From NCBI GenBank assembly GCA_029260615.1, contig JAJDCX010000077.1, positions 1 through 40,429 on the forward strand: DNA of 40,429 bases. Direction: 5' to 3'. This DNA is from Phycisphaeraceae bacterium (GTDB lineage: Bacteria > Planctomycetota > Phycisphaerae > Phycisphaerales > Phycisphaeraceae). This document shows, one piece after another, positions 8,391 to 16,603 of this stretch. Positions within the stretch are counted from its first letter, which is position 1. Every line of letters starts with the position of its first letter. The translations under genes and the position numbers were made by a program. A model generated the notes under the pieces. It saw only the letters and a list, made by a program, of their open reading frames with translations, searched no databases and was not told the DNA's origin.

Positions 8391-11054
8391 ATGAGTACCT
8401 TGTCACCTATGTCCACCACGACTACGACCCTCAAATGCACCGTCAATGGTGAGCCGGTCTCGATTGGCCTCACTGACGACGGGCTGACCCTCCTGGATGT
8501 CCTGCGCGACAATCTGGGGATCACGTCCCCCAAGAACGGCTGCCAGCCACAGGCCCAGTGCGGTTGCTGTACGGTCCTTGTCGATGGCAAGCCCATGATG
8601 TCCTGCACCATGAAGCCCAGCCGGGTTCAGGGCAAGACCGTCACGACCCTGGAAGGCTTGGACGAGGAGCACCGCAAGCAAATCTCCGAGAGCTTCGTGC
8701 AGTGCGGCGGCGTCCAGTGTGGGTTCTGCATCCCAGGCTTCGCCATGCGGGGAGTGGGCCTCTGCAACAGCAACGCGACCCCCAGCCGAGACGAGATCAC
8801 CAAGGCCGTCCGCCCGCACCTCTGTCGATGCACCGGCTACAAGCAGGTCATCGACAGCATCGAACTCTACAGCAAGGTCCGCGCCGGCCAACCCCAGCCC
8901 AAACTCACAGACGACGACGGCTCAGGCAAAGTCGGGACCAGCCTCCCTCGCTATACCGGGCATGATGCCGTCCTAGGCGACCGCAAATACGTCGATGACA
9001 TGACCTTCCCCGGCATGCTCTACGGCGCGCTACGTCTCGCAGACCACCCCCGGGCCACTGTCGTCAACGTCGACGCCACCAAAGCCCTGGAACTCGAGGG
9101 CGTCCACAAAGTCATCACCGCCAAAGACGTCCCAGGCGAAATCTACGTCGGACTGATCGTCAAAGACTGGCCCGTCTTCGTCGCACCCGGGCAAGACACC
9201 CGCTGCACAGGCGACGTCATCGCCGCCGTAGTTGCCGACAACCAGAGGCTCGCACGGCAGGCCGCCGAGCTGCTCGAAGTCGAGTACATCGTCAAGGAGC
9301 CCGTCACCGACCCGGTCAAAGCCCTGATGTCCGAGTCGCCGCTGGTCCACCCCGAGCGCGGGACCAATCTGCTTAATGAATCCAGCCTGAAAAAGGGCGA
9401 CGCCGAGGCCGCCTTTGCCAAGTGCGCCCACGTCATCGAAGACACGTACATCACCCAGCACATCGAACACATGTTCCTCGAGCCTGAGTCTTGTATAGCG
9501 GTGCCGTCTGACACTGATGCCGGTCGGACTCTGAAAGTTTACACCCAGGGCCAAGGCGTCTTCGACGACCGACGACAGATTTCATCCGTTCTGGGCGTCA
9601 AGCAGGATCAAGTCGAGGTGCAACTGGTCAGCAACGGCGGGGCGTTCGGCGGCAAGGAAGATATGTCCGTCCAGGGCCAGACTTCCCTGCTGGCCTACCT
9701 CACCGGCAAGCCCGTCAAGATCACACTCACCCGCCCCGAGAGTTTCCGTGTCCACGTCAAGCGACACCCGATCACACTGACCTACAAGATCGGCTGCGAC
9801 GCCGAAGGCCACATCATGGCCGTCAAGGCCAACATCATCGGCGACAAGGGCGCTTACGCCTCCGTCGGCGCTAAAGTACTCGAACGTGCAGGCGGACACT
9901 GCACCGGCCCGTACCGTGTGCCCAACATCGACATGCACACCAAGGCCGTCTACACCAACAACCCCCCCTGTGGCGCGATGCGTGGCTTCGGCGCTAACCA
10001 AGCCGCTTTCGCCATCGAGGGCCTGCTCGATCGCCTCGCCGAAAAATGCGGGATCGATGGCTACGACATACGCGACCGCAACATACTCGAACTGGGCGAC
10101 GCCTTCGCCACCGGCCAGATATTAGATAAAGCGTTCGGCCTGCGACGGACCCTCGAAGCCGTCAAGGATCAATACAAAAGTGCCAAGTATGCCGGCATCG
10201 CCTGCGGGATCAAGAACGTCGGCATCGGCAACGGCATGCCAGACATCGGACGCGCCGCGTTCTCCATCGAGGATGAGAACACGATCCGGATCCGCACAGG
10301 GTTCACCGAGATGGGTCAGGGGATGTTTACCCTCTGTATCCAGTTCGCCCACGAAGCCACCGGCCTGCCCCCCGAATTGTTTGAGTGTCAGACCGACACC
10401 ACGCTGATGCTCGACTGCGGCCAGACCACTGCCAGCCGCGCCACCGTCCTCGCCGGTAACGCCATCGCCGCAGCAGGCAAATCGCTCAAAGAAGCACTCG
10501 ATCAGGGCAAGCAACTCAAAGACCTCGTCGGTGAAGTCTTCCAAGGCGAGTGGCGCTGCGACTACACCAGCAAGCTCGGCAAAGACATGGACAAGCCCGG
10601 CGGGCCCAAGACCCACATCACCTACGGCTTCGCCACACAGGTCGCTATCCTCGACGACGACGGCGCACTTAAGAAAATGATCGCCTGCCACGACGTCGGC
10701 AAAGTCCTCAACCCCATCCAACTTCAGGGCCAGATGTACGGCTCCCTGCACATGGGCATCGGCTACGCGCTCTCAGAAGACTTCAAAGTCGAAGGCGCTT
10801 TAATCCAGGCCAAGAAAATCAACGACTGCGGCGTCCTCCGTGCCCACCAGATGCCCGAGATGGAACTGATGTTCGTCGAAGAGCCCGACCCCGAATGCCC
10901 TCACGGCGCACGCGGCGTCGGCGAGATCGGCCTGGTCCCAACAGCACCCGCCATCGCCGGTGCGATGTACCAGTTCGATCATATAGTCCGCAAGAAACTC
11001 CCGATGACCGACTCCCCGGCTGGTAAGGCGATTCAAAAACCCAAGAAGCGGTAG
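8391..11054 (+). CDS. xdhD: XdhD-type (selenium-dependent family) molybdenum hydroxylase with fused [2Fe-2S] domains
   Basis: This 887-residue protein fuses two modules. Residues 1-165 hold two [2Fe-2S] clusters: a plant-type ferredoxin part (NGCQPQAQCGCCTVL plus a later Cys) and a helical part (VQCGFCIPGF...HLCRCTGY). From about 185 onward comes the xanthine-dehydrogenase-type molybdopterin domain, with GGAFGGKED, CGAMRGFGANQ, TEMGQGM, QTTASRATVLAGNA and the catalytic base E845 in GARGVGEIG. This architecture matches XdhD and the so-called selenium-dependent xanthine dehydrogenases. No FAD subunit is adjacent, so electrons may leave through another carrier. GGAGG precedes the ATG. A MocA-like cytidylyltransferase follows at 11604. 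Likely role: hydroxylation of purines in the cytoplasm. Selenium dependence cannot be read from the sequence. Confidence 0.9.
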   Translation: MSTLSPMSTTTTTLKCTVNGEPVSIGLTDDGLTLLDVLRDNLGITSPKNGCQPQAQCGCCTVLVDGKPMMSCTMKPSRVQGKTVTTLEGLDEEHRKQISESFVQCGGVQCGFCIPGFAMRGVGLCNSNATPSRDEITKAVRPHLCRCTGYKQVIDSIELYSKVRAGQPQPKLTDDDGSGKVGTSLPRYTGHDAVLGDRKYVDDMTFPGMLYGALRLADHPRATVVNVDATKALELEGVHKVITAKDVPGEIYVGLIVKDWPVFVAPGQDTRCTGDVIAAVVADNQRLARQAAELLEVEYIVKEPVTDPVKALMSESPLVHPERGTNLLNESSLKKGDAEAAFAKCAHVIEDTYITQHIEHMFLEPESCIAVPSDTDAGRTLKVYTQGQGVFDDRRQISSVLGVKQDQVEVQLVSNGGAFGGKEDMSVQGQTSLLAYLTGKPVKITLTRPESFRVHVKRHPITLTYKIGCDAEGHIMAVKANIIGDKGAYASVGAKVLERAGGHCTGPYRVPNIDMHTKAVYTNNPPCGAMRGFGANQAAFAIEGLLDRLAEKCGIDGYDIRDRNILELGDAFATGQILDKAFGLRRTLEAVKDQYKSAKYAGIACGIKNVGIGNGMPDIGRAAFSIEDENTIRIRTGFTEMGQGMFTLCIQFAHEATGLPPELFECQTDTTLMLDCGQTTASRATVLAGNAIAAAGKSLKEALDQGKQLKDLVGEVFQGEWRCDYTSKLGKDMDKPGGPKTHITYGFATQVAILDDDGALKKMIACHDVGKVLNPIQLQGQMYGSLHMGIGYALSEDFKVEGALIQAKKINDCGVLRAHQMPEMELMFVEEPDPECPHGARGVGEIGLVPTAPAIAGAMYQFDHIVRKKLPMTDSPAGKAIQKPKKR

Positions 11055-11115
11055 CTCGGCTCTCCTCATGCCGTCGGATGCGAAACCACTGCGAGTTTCG
11101 GAGCTTTGATCCACA

Positions 11116-11538
11116 ATGACCAAACAGGTGCGACGGATCATTCTGGTGGGCGTGTTTGTCTTAGTCGTAATATCTTTGCTGATGTCCGCTGCTTACATAG
11201 AGATAGACAGATCAACCTTGGTGACTCTGCAGGTTGATGGTGTTGAAATTCAGATTATCTATGACCTGGATTCTAATCCGCTGCAGTGGGTAGCAGGTGT
11301 GGGTGGTTTGATATGGGAGGCCACCGGGCCAAGGGGACGATCTTCAGGCCGATTGTCGGGCCAGCAAGGATACGATTTTTGGGGAGATGCCATCGTGGAA
11401 GTGATGGACCACGCACCCGGTCGGTTTAGTGTCACGGATTGGGAGTCCAAACAGAAGACTGATTGGCAAGCAGTGGTTCAAGCAGATGGAAGCGTTACCG
11501 TCCACGAAGCAGACAGCCCAATTGCGGCGCGAGACTGA
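11116..11538 (+). CDS. Small membrane-anchored protein of unknown function
   Basis: This 140-residue protein has one N-terminal membrane segment (about residues 8-27, IILVGVFVLVVISLLMSAAY) after a basic MTKQVRR start, so the remaining about 110 residues are probably outside the membrane. No enzyme motif is visible. The soluble part is beta-rich and contains several tryptophans. The gene sits 61 bp after xdhD and 65 bp before mocA in the same direction, but its base composition is lower in GC than theirs, like the 4.5-4.8 kb spacer. It may be a lineage-specific insertion rather than part of the pathway. Confidence 0.6.
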   Translation: MTKQVRRIILVGVFVLVVISLLMSAAYIEIDRSTLVTLQVDGVEIQIIYDLDSNPLQWVAGVGGLIWEATGPRGRSSGRLSGQQGYDFWGDAIVEVMDHAPGRFSVTDWESKQKTDWQAVVQADGSVTVHEADSPIAARD

Positions 11539-11603
11539 TTTCTAGTTATTCACTAAGATATTTATAGAGTACGGGACAGTTCACTCGATTCTGGGACCTG
11601 GTT

Positions 11604-12215
11604 ATGTCCACCCTGCAAGCCATCATCCCCGCCGCCGGCCGCTCCAGCCGCATGGGCAGGCCCAAGCAACTGCTTGACGTCGATGGTCAACCCATGCTGT
11701 TAGCCGTGGTGGACCCAATTCAGTCTTGTGGAAGCATCGATAAAACCATCATCGTCACCAACAGCCTCGTCGCATCGACACTCGACCTCGCCCAGACCGG
11801 CACCTCAGTCGTACTCAACGACGAACCTGACGCCCAGATGATCGACTCGGTCCGCTTAGGCGTGACCGAACTTCAAAGACAGTACGACCTGGCCCCTAGT
11901 GACGGCATCCTGATCTGCCCCGGTGACCAGCCGGGGTTGACTACGGACGACATCGCCCGCTGTTGCCAAACATTCACACAGACACCCCAAAAGATCCTCA
12001 TCGCCACACACCACGGCAAACGGGGCCACCCGATGATCTTCCCCGCGTCACTGGTCCCTTATGTGATGTCAATCGCCTGCGATGCTGGTCTGCGTGAACT
12101 GCCACAACAGCACATCGAATTGATTGCTCAATTCGAACTGACCACACCCGCCGTAACACGCAACATCAACACCCCCGACGACTACGGCCGTATTTCTACC
12201 CCGTATGGCAAGTAG
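11604..12215 (+). CDS. MocA/YgfJ-type molybdenum cofactor nucleotidyltransferase
   Basis: This 203-residue NTP-transferase-fold protein begins with the nucleotide-binding loop IIPAAGRSSRMGRPKQLL. It continues with the metal-binding PGDQPGLTTDD near residue 112, GKRGHPMIFP near 138, and a closing VTRNINTPDDY typical of the MobA-like MocA family. MocA transfers CMP to molybdopterin to make the cytosine dinucleotide cofactor for hydroxylases, and its paralogue YgfJ is encoded in the E. coli xdhD locus. Its position two genes after xdhD suggests that it matures the XdhD cofactor. Whether the nucleotide is CTP or GTP cannot be decided here. It converges on the GH20-like gene, with 18 bp between the two stops. 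Confidence 0.85.
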   Translation: MSTLQAIIPAAGRSSRMGRPKQLLDVDGQPMLLAVVDPIQSCGSIDKTIIVTNSLVASTLDLAQTGTSVVLNDEPDAQMIDSVRLGVTELQRQYDLAPSDGILICPGDQPGLTTDDIARCCQTFTQTPQKILIATHHGKRGHPMIFPASLVPYVMSIACDAGLRELPQQHIELIAQFELTTPAVTRNINTPDDYGRISTPYGK

Positions 12216-12233
12216 CGTTTTAACTATGAGTGC

Positions 12234-13922
12234 CTAAGGTGCCGCAAGCCCCTCAAGCGCATCTTCCACCGCCTCAAACATGTAGCCGATCATCTGCTGA
12301 CGACGTGCGGGACGGATCATGGTTTTGTACAGCGTTTCATACTCCGCGTGCAGCATCTGCATCCGACCGAGGATGTCCCGGGCCTGATCCCTGTGCGCGA
12401 CGCGGTCGAAGCCTTCGGCATGACTTAGCAGCAGCAACTCCGACGCCTCGGCCCGGTTATTGAGGTTACGCGCAACCAATCCCCAAACGGCCAAGAGATC
12501 ATCACCACGCACCGACTCCTGACGCATAGCAGTAAACAGGCCGAGGCTTTCGGTGTATTCGCCCCGGCGCTTTCTTGCGTTTTCGATCTCCTCGTCGAGT
12601 CGTCCGTCGGCTTGAATCTTACGGATCGTCGTCGCAACGTGATCCTCTGGCACAGCCTGACACGCCTTGCCGTAACCAAGCGACCGGGTGTAGGTAAACA
12701 GACTGGGCTTTGACAAGAGTTCGCCCGCCTCCCAGAAACGACCGTCTTCCAAGCCAAACGTCTCACGGACATACCAGGCACGGAACTCATCCTTCGAGGC
12801 CTCGGGGTGTTGCGACAGGTAACCCACCGCCGCGATATGCGCATCCTGCAACTCCCACGGGTGCAGATGAACCGACCAACTGGTCAACACCGCGCCACGC
12901 AACCGTTGCGCGGCCAGACCCTTTTGAGCCGAGTCCCACGTGTTTCGCAGGTGTCGTTCCAGACGCGGCGAAAACACATTATCCCCGTAGCTGCTGGACG
13001 CAGGACAAGTCACCACCGCAAATCCCTTGTCAGCCAGGTAATCCGCAGAATAAAAAGTCTCCGGCTCCACGCCCGGCCCATCACCCCCGGGAAACAGATA
13101 CTTCCCAAACAATTCAAGGTTCCCCGACGTCAGTTGCCCCTTCGTCCGCAGACCCCGGTTCTCACCCCACAGATACACCTTCCCATTACCCCGCCAGACG
13201 TCGTACATCCAGTCGAACAACATCACATCCCGCGACAACTCGTCGATCGCCCCATGGTGGTGCAGCACCATGTCGGCCCAGATAATCGGCGTGATGCCCC
13301 GGTCAAGTAGCGGCTGGGACACCACGTTCACATGCCGCATAAAAATCTGTGAAACGCTGAACGCTTCGACATTGCGCTCACACTTTGCGACGAATTCAAG
13401 TTGACGGGCCTCGTCAGCCCCGATGTGGAAGTACCGAACCTCCCCGAACAGTTCCAGGTATTCCTCGATCCATCGGTGCAGCAGCGGGACGACCTCAGGG
13501 TGTAATGGGTCGTACTGCCGGATGTCGTCGGGATTCGCCCGCAGGTGCTGGTAGCGCTCGTGTTGCAGCACGTATTCGGCATGCCCCAATGTCTGTAGCA
13601 GCGGGATGTTTTCAAGCCCAAGGCCCCGCGCATGTTTAAGCACCTCACGGAACTCATCTTTGCTCAGTGCATCGGGCTGACGCGCCTCCGGGACGGTCTC
13701 CCATTCAACCCCGTCCTCCAACTCCCAGATGATCGTGTTGTACCCCCGGCCGGAAAGATCCGTAAGCCAACGCTTGAGGTAATCCGCCCGGTACTGGGCC
13801 ATATTCATGTCGATATGAAATCCGACGAACCGGCCATTTTCAGGCCCGACCTCCGCACGGGATGGGCACGGCACCAACACACAGGCCGTGTACAGAAGAC
13901 TGAGCACGATCGTTCGCAGCAT
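12234..13922 (-). CDS. Secreted glycoside hydrolase family 20-like protein
   Basis: This 562-residue protein has a signal peptide (MLRTIVLSLLYTACVLVPC, probable cleavage near AEV). A TIM barrel follows, with GFHIDMN, LQTLGHAEYVL near residue 112 and YFHIGADEARQL near 170, where the Asp-Glu pair matches the substrate-assisted catalytic pair of beta-N-acetylhexosaminidases. The last about 200 residues are helical and carry no recognised motif. The substrate may be a beta-linked N-acetylhexosamine glycan. It starts only 12 bp after the PrpD-family gene, as the last gene of a leftward series of metabolic enzymes. This is odd for an exported glycosidase and may be chance co-transcription. Confidence 0.78.
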   Translation of the reverse strand: MLRTIVLSLLYTACVLVPCPSRAEVGPENGRFVGFHIDMNMAQYRADYLKRWLTDLSGRGYNTIIWELEDGVEWETVPEARQPDALSKDEFREVLKHARGLGLENIPLLQTLGHAEYVLQHERYQHLRANPDDIRQYDPLHPEVVPLLHRWIEEYLELFGEVRYFHIGADEARQLEFVAKCERNVEAFSVSQIFMRHVNVVSQPLLDRGITPIIWADMVLHHHGAIDELSRDVMLFDWMYDVWRGNGKVYLWGENRGLRTKGQLTSGNLELFGKYLFPGGDGPGVEPETFYSADYLADKGFAVVTCPASSSYGDNVFSPRLERHLRNTWDSAQKGLAAQRLRGAVLTSWSVHLHPWELQDAHIAAVGYLSQHPEASKDEFRAWYVRETFGLEDGRFWEAGELLSKPSLFTYTRSLGYGKACQAVPEDHVATTIRKIQADGRLDEEIENARKRRGEYTESLGLFTAMRQESVRGDDLLAVWGLVARNLNNRAEASELLLLSHAEGFDRVAHRDQARDILGRMQMLHAEYETLYKTMIRPARRQQMIGYMFEAVEDALEGLAAP

Positions 13923-13934
13923 GGTTGCCCCTCA

Positions 13935-15374
13935 TCAGACCGTCATCAATGCCATCAGCTTATCCACCGTAGGCTGATCGTCGATCTCCATAATATGTTC
14001 GCCGATCTGTTCGCACCGCTCCTCACCGACCACATCTTTGCCCAACGCGGTGAGTTTCACCTTGATCTCATCCGGCGTCATCGGGTCACGCGGGTCGCCC
14101 TTAGGCACATCAACACGCTTGGTGAAACTTTTCCCATCATTCAGCGTCAACGTGACCTGGCTCGGCTGAAACTCGGGGAACAGCGCCTCAAACTCTTCAT
14201 TGGGAACGACCTTGACCTTGTCCATTACCGGGATCAACGCCGGGTCTTCGATCCGCTCCTGCTTGAATTGCAACGGCGTCACCATCCCGTCGATCAGACC
14301 AGCCGCCAGGCAGTAAGGTAGCGAGTGGTCCGCCGTCTCCTTACCGGTGGGGCGGTACTTGTGCGGATCGCCAAGGATATCCGCCGCACGGGCGATCACC
14401 TCGACCTTGATCTCCGCCACATCGTCAGCCCTGATCCCGTTCTCCTTGACGCACTTCATCATCGCGGTCAGCGGTGCATGACTTAACGCCTCGATCGGGA
14501 ACGACTTCATCCCGCAATCAAGGATCCGGTAGTGGTCACCCTTGGATTTTGGCAGGTCTTTGACCAGCCCCTCGCCATCAAACGCGCAGGCTTCGCCGCC
14601 TACCAACGAGTGACCAAACACATGGAACAACCCTTCTTTCCCATCATAAATATGCTCGGGCCCCGAGTATCCAAGCTTCGCCAACATCGCAGACTCGACC
14701 CCGACCCGCGTCGCCCAGGGATCGACCGTGTTCTTCATGTTCGTTAGTTTCCCCGCCGTCACCGCGCCCAACGAACCGGTCCGGCTCGCGCTGATACCTA
14801 CCGCATTCACCATCTCATCCACACTCAACCCAAGCAGCCGTCCCGGCCCATACGGCGCAGCGAACCCCGTAAGCGTCGCGTGATGCCACCCGTACTCCCG
14901 CACGCCCGGCCGACCGATCTCCACCAGCCGCATCTCGACCTCATAAGCGATCACCGTCGCCAGAATCAGATCCTTACCCGACAGCCCGTTCGCCTCACAC
15001 ACCGCCAACGGCCCAGAAATCAAGTCACTCGGGTGCGAAGGGTCTGCCTTCCAGTAAATATCGTTGTAATCCATCGAACGGATCATGTGCCCATTAAGCA
15101 ACGCCGCATCCACCGGATTCGCTTTGAACCCGCTGACAAACCCGGTACAAACGCCAGTTCCACCATCGGACCCCGCCATCGCCCGGTGATGCTTCAACAA
15201 TATCTGCGCATCCTCCTGCTGGCTCCCCCCAAGCGCACAACCTAACGAATCAAACCAAAACAGCTTCGCCCGCTCAACCGCCTCGGCACTCAGGTCGTCA
15301 TACCTCAACCCACACGCCCACTTAGCCAGGTCATAGCTGACAAAGTCCTTCGTCTTAAACGTCACATCCGACAT
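13935..15374 (-). CDS. MmgE/PrpD family protein
   Basis: This 479-residue protein has the MmgE/PrpD layout: an all-helical first domain (YDDLSAEAVERAKLFWFDSLGCALGG), the conserved LLNGHMIRSMDYND and DPSHPSDLISGPLAV at about 115-145, GWHHATLTGFAAPYG near 190, and the smaller second domain beginning around residue 285. Known members include 2-methylcitrate dehydratase, cis-aconitate decarboxylase and iminodisuccinate epimerase. It follows an aconitase-type enzyme and a beta-decarboxylating dehydrogenase in the same unit, so its substrate is probably a citrate-like or aconitate-like tricarboxylate. The spacer before it carries a possible dispersed repeat. Confidence 0.88.
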   Translation of the reverse strand: MSDVTFKTKDFVSYDLAKWACGLRYDDLSAEAVERAKLFWFDSLGCALGGSQQEDAQILLKHHRAMAGSDGGTGVCTGFVSGFKANPVDAALLNGHMIRSMDYNDIYWKADPSHPSDLISGPLAVCEANGLSGKDLILATVIAYEVEMRLVEIGRPGVREYGWHHATLTGFAAPYGPGRLLGLSVDEMVNAVGISASRTGSLGAVTAGKLTNMKNTVDPWATRVGVESAMLAKLGYSGPEHIYDGKEGLFHVFGHSLVGGEACAFDGEGLVKDLPKSKGDHYRILDCGMKSFPIEALSHAPLTAMMKCVKENGIRADDVAEIKVEVIARAADILGDPHKYRPTGKETADHSLPYCLAAGLIDGMVTPLQFKQERIEDPALIPVMDKVKVVPNEEFEALFPEFQPSQVTLTLNDGKSFTKRVDVPKGDPRDPMTPDEIKVKLTALGKDVVGEERCEQIGEHIMEIDDQPTVDKLMALMTV

Positions 15375-15451
15375 AGGTTCTTTCCTATTCTCTTCTCAGT
15401 GTCTCTGTGGTTCAATACTTCTTCTCGCTCTTCGCGCCTTCACAGTAGTCC
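15375..15451. repeat. Possible dispersed intergenic repeat
   Basis: The 77-bp spacer contains TGTCTCTGTGGTTCAA (15400-15415) and CTTCGCGCCTTCAC shortly after. Both resemble, from memory, very common short intergenic repeats of environmental bacteria with a core like ACCACAGAGACACAGAG. Only one copy is in this window, so the call depends on that recollection. Confidence 0.35.
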
Positions 15452-16564
15452 CTAAATATGCCGCGCGACTTCCTGGGCAACCTCCAGCGTCGTGTTGCTC
15501 AGCCCCACGTCATACGTCCCGACCTTGTGCTCCTTGATGACCTTCGCCACCGCAGCTTCAAGACGTGTTGCCATCTCGTCTTCCTTGAGCCAATCAAACA
15601 TCAGCTTGACCGTCAGCAGCATCGCCATCGGGTTGACCTTGTACATCCCGTCATACTTAGGCGCCGACCCGTGCGTGGGCTCAAATACCGCGTACTCGTC
15701 CCCAATATTCGCAGCCGACGCGAAACCCAGCCCCCCGACCAGCCCGGCACACAGGTCTGAAAGGATGTCCCCAAACATGTTTTCCGCCACCAGCACGTCG
15801 TAGTTCTGCGGGTTCTTAATCATCCACATGCAGATCGCGTCGATGTTCGCTTCCCACAACGGGATGTCGTACTTCTTGGCAACCTCGCGCGCCACCCGGG
15901 TCATCAGCCCGCCTGTCTCACGCAACACGTTGGGTTTCTCAACAAGGGTGACGCTCTCACGCCCGTGCTTCTTGGCGTACTCGAATGACTGCGTGACGAT
16001 ACTCTCGCAACCCTGCTTACTCATGATCCGCGTCGACAGGGCAACGTTTTCGAGCCCCTTGTCTTTCCACTTAACCATTTTGGGGTTGTCGCACATCGCC
16101 GTATAAACCTTCTCAGGCAGCGGGAACCACTCGACCCCGCCGTACATCCCCTCGGTGTTCTCACGGAAAACAACCAGGTCGATGTCCTCGCGGTAGTTCA
16201 ATGGATTCCCCGGGTACGCCTTGCAAGGCCGAAGATTCGTGTGCAGATTAAACACCTGCCTCAGCTTGACGATCGGGCTGAAGTAAACCAACCCCTTGTC
16301 TTTGAGCTTGGGATCAAGTTCCTCGTTCGCCTCGTCCCTGGGCTTGCTGGTGATCGCGCCAAACAAGGCGCAGTCGGTATTCTTAAGAATCTCGATCGTC
16401 CGGTCCGGCAGGGGGTTGCCCTCCTTGCACCAGAACTCCCAGCCGATATCAGCCGGGACGTACTCCGCGTCAAACTTCACCGCGTCCAGGACGATCTTCG
16501 CCGCCTCCATCACGTCATTTCCCACGCCGTCACCGGGCATCCATGCGATCTTGTACTGTGCCAT
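15452..16564 (-). CDS. Isocitrate/isopropylmalate-family NAD(P)-dependent beta-decarboxylating dehydrogenase
   Basis: This 370-residue enzyme has the family set: IAWMPGDGVG at the start, SPIVKLRQ at about 96-103, NLRPCKAYPGNP, RENTEGMYGG with catalytic Tyr141, LVEKPNVLR with the catalytic lysine, and the metal site in NIDAICMWMI and FGDILSDLCAGL. The substrate-recognising helix reads S96-P-I98-V-K-L-R102. Prokaryotic isocitrate dehydrogenases have SxNxxLR, so the Ser is kept but Asn is replaced by Ile. It also does not look like leucine-pathway LeuB. Isocitrate, homoisocitrate or another alkyl-malate could be the substrate. It lies 39 bp after the homoaconitase-like gene, which makes conversion of its product likely, in either the oxidative or the CO2-fixing direction. 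Confidence 0.87.
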   Translation of the reverse strand: MAQYKIAWMPGDGVGNDVMEAAKIVLDAVKFDAEYVPADIGWEFWCKEGNPLPDRTIEILKNTDCALFGAITSKPRDEANEELDPKLKDKGLVYFSPIVKLRQVFNLHTNLRPCKAYPGNPLNYREDIDLVVFRENTEGMYGGVEWFPLPEKVYTAMCDNPKMVKWKDKGLENVALSTRIMSKQGCESIVTQSFEYAKKHGRESVTLVEKPNVLRETGGLMTRVAREVAKKYDIPLWEANIDAICMWMIKNPQNYDVLVAENMFGDILSDLCAGLVGGLGFASAANIGDEYAVFEPTHGSAPKYDGMYKVNPMAMLLTVKLMFDWLKEDEMATRLEAAVAKVIKEHKVGTYDVGLSNTTLEVAQEVARHI

Positions 16565-16603
16565 GATTAATCCTATTGAAGAAAGAACATTGAATCTGTA
16601 AAA

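Noticed and set aside
6904..8394. 496-codon plus-strand open frame
   Set aside because: It lies antisense to ygeY and its start; the translation lacks family motifs and has the composition of a GC-rich shadow frame, while the minus-strand protein has complete M20 ligands.
13632..14321. 229-codon plus-strand frame
   Set aside because: It spans the ends of two minus-strand genes with recognised domains (GH20-like and PrpD), and no motif is visible.
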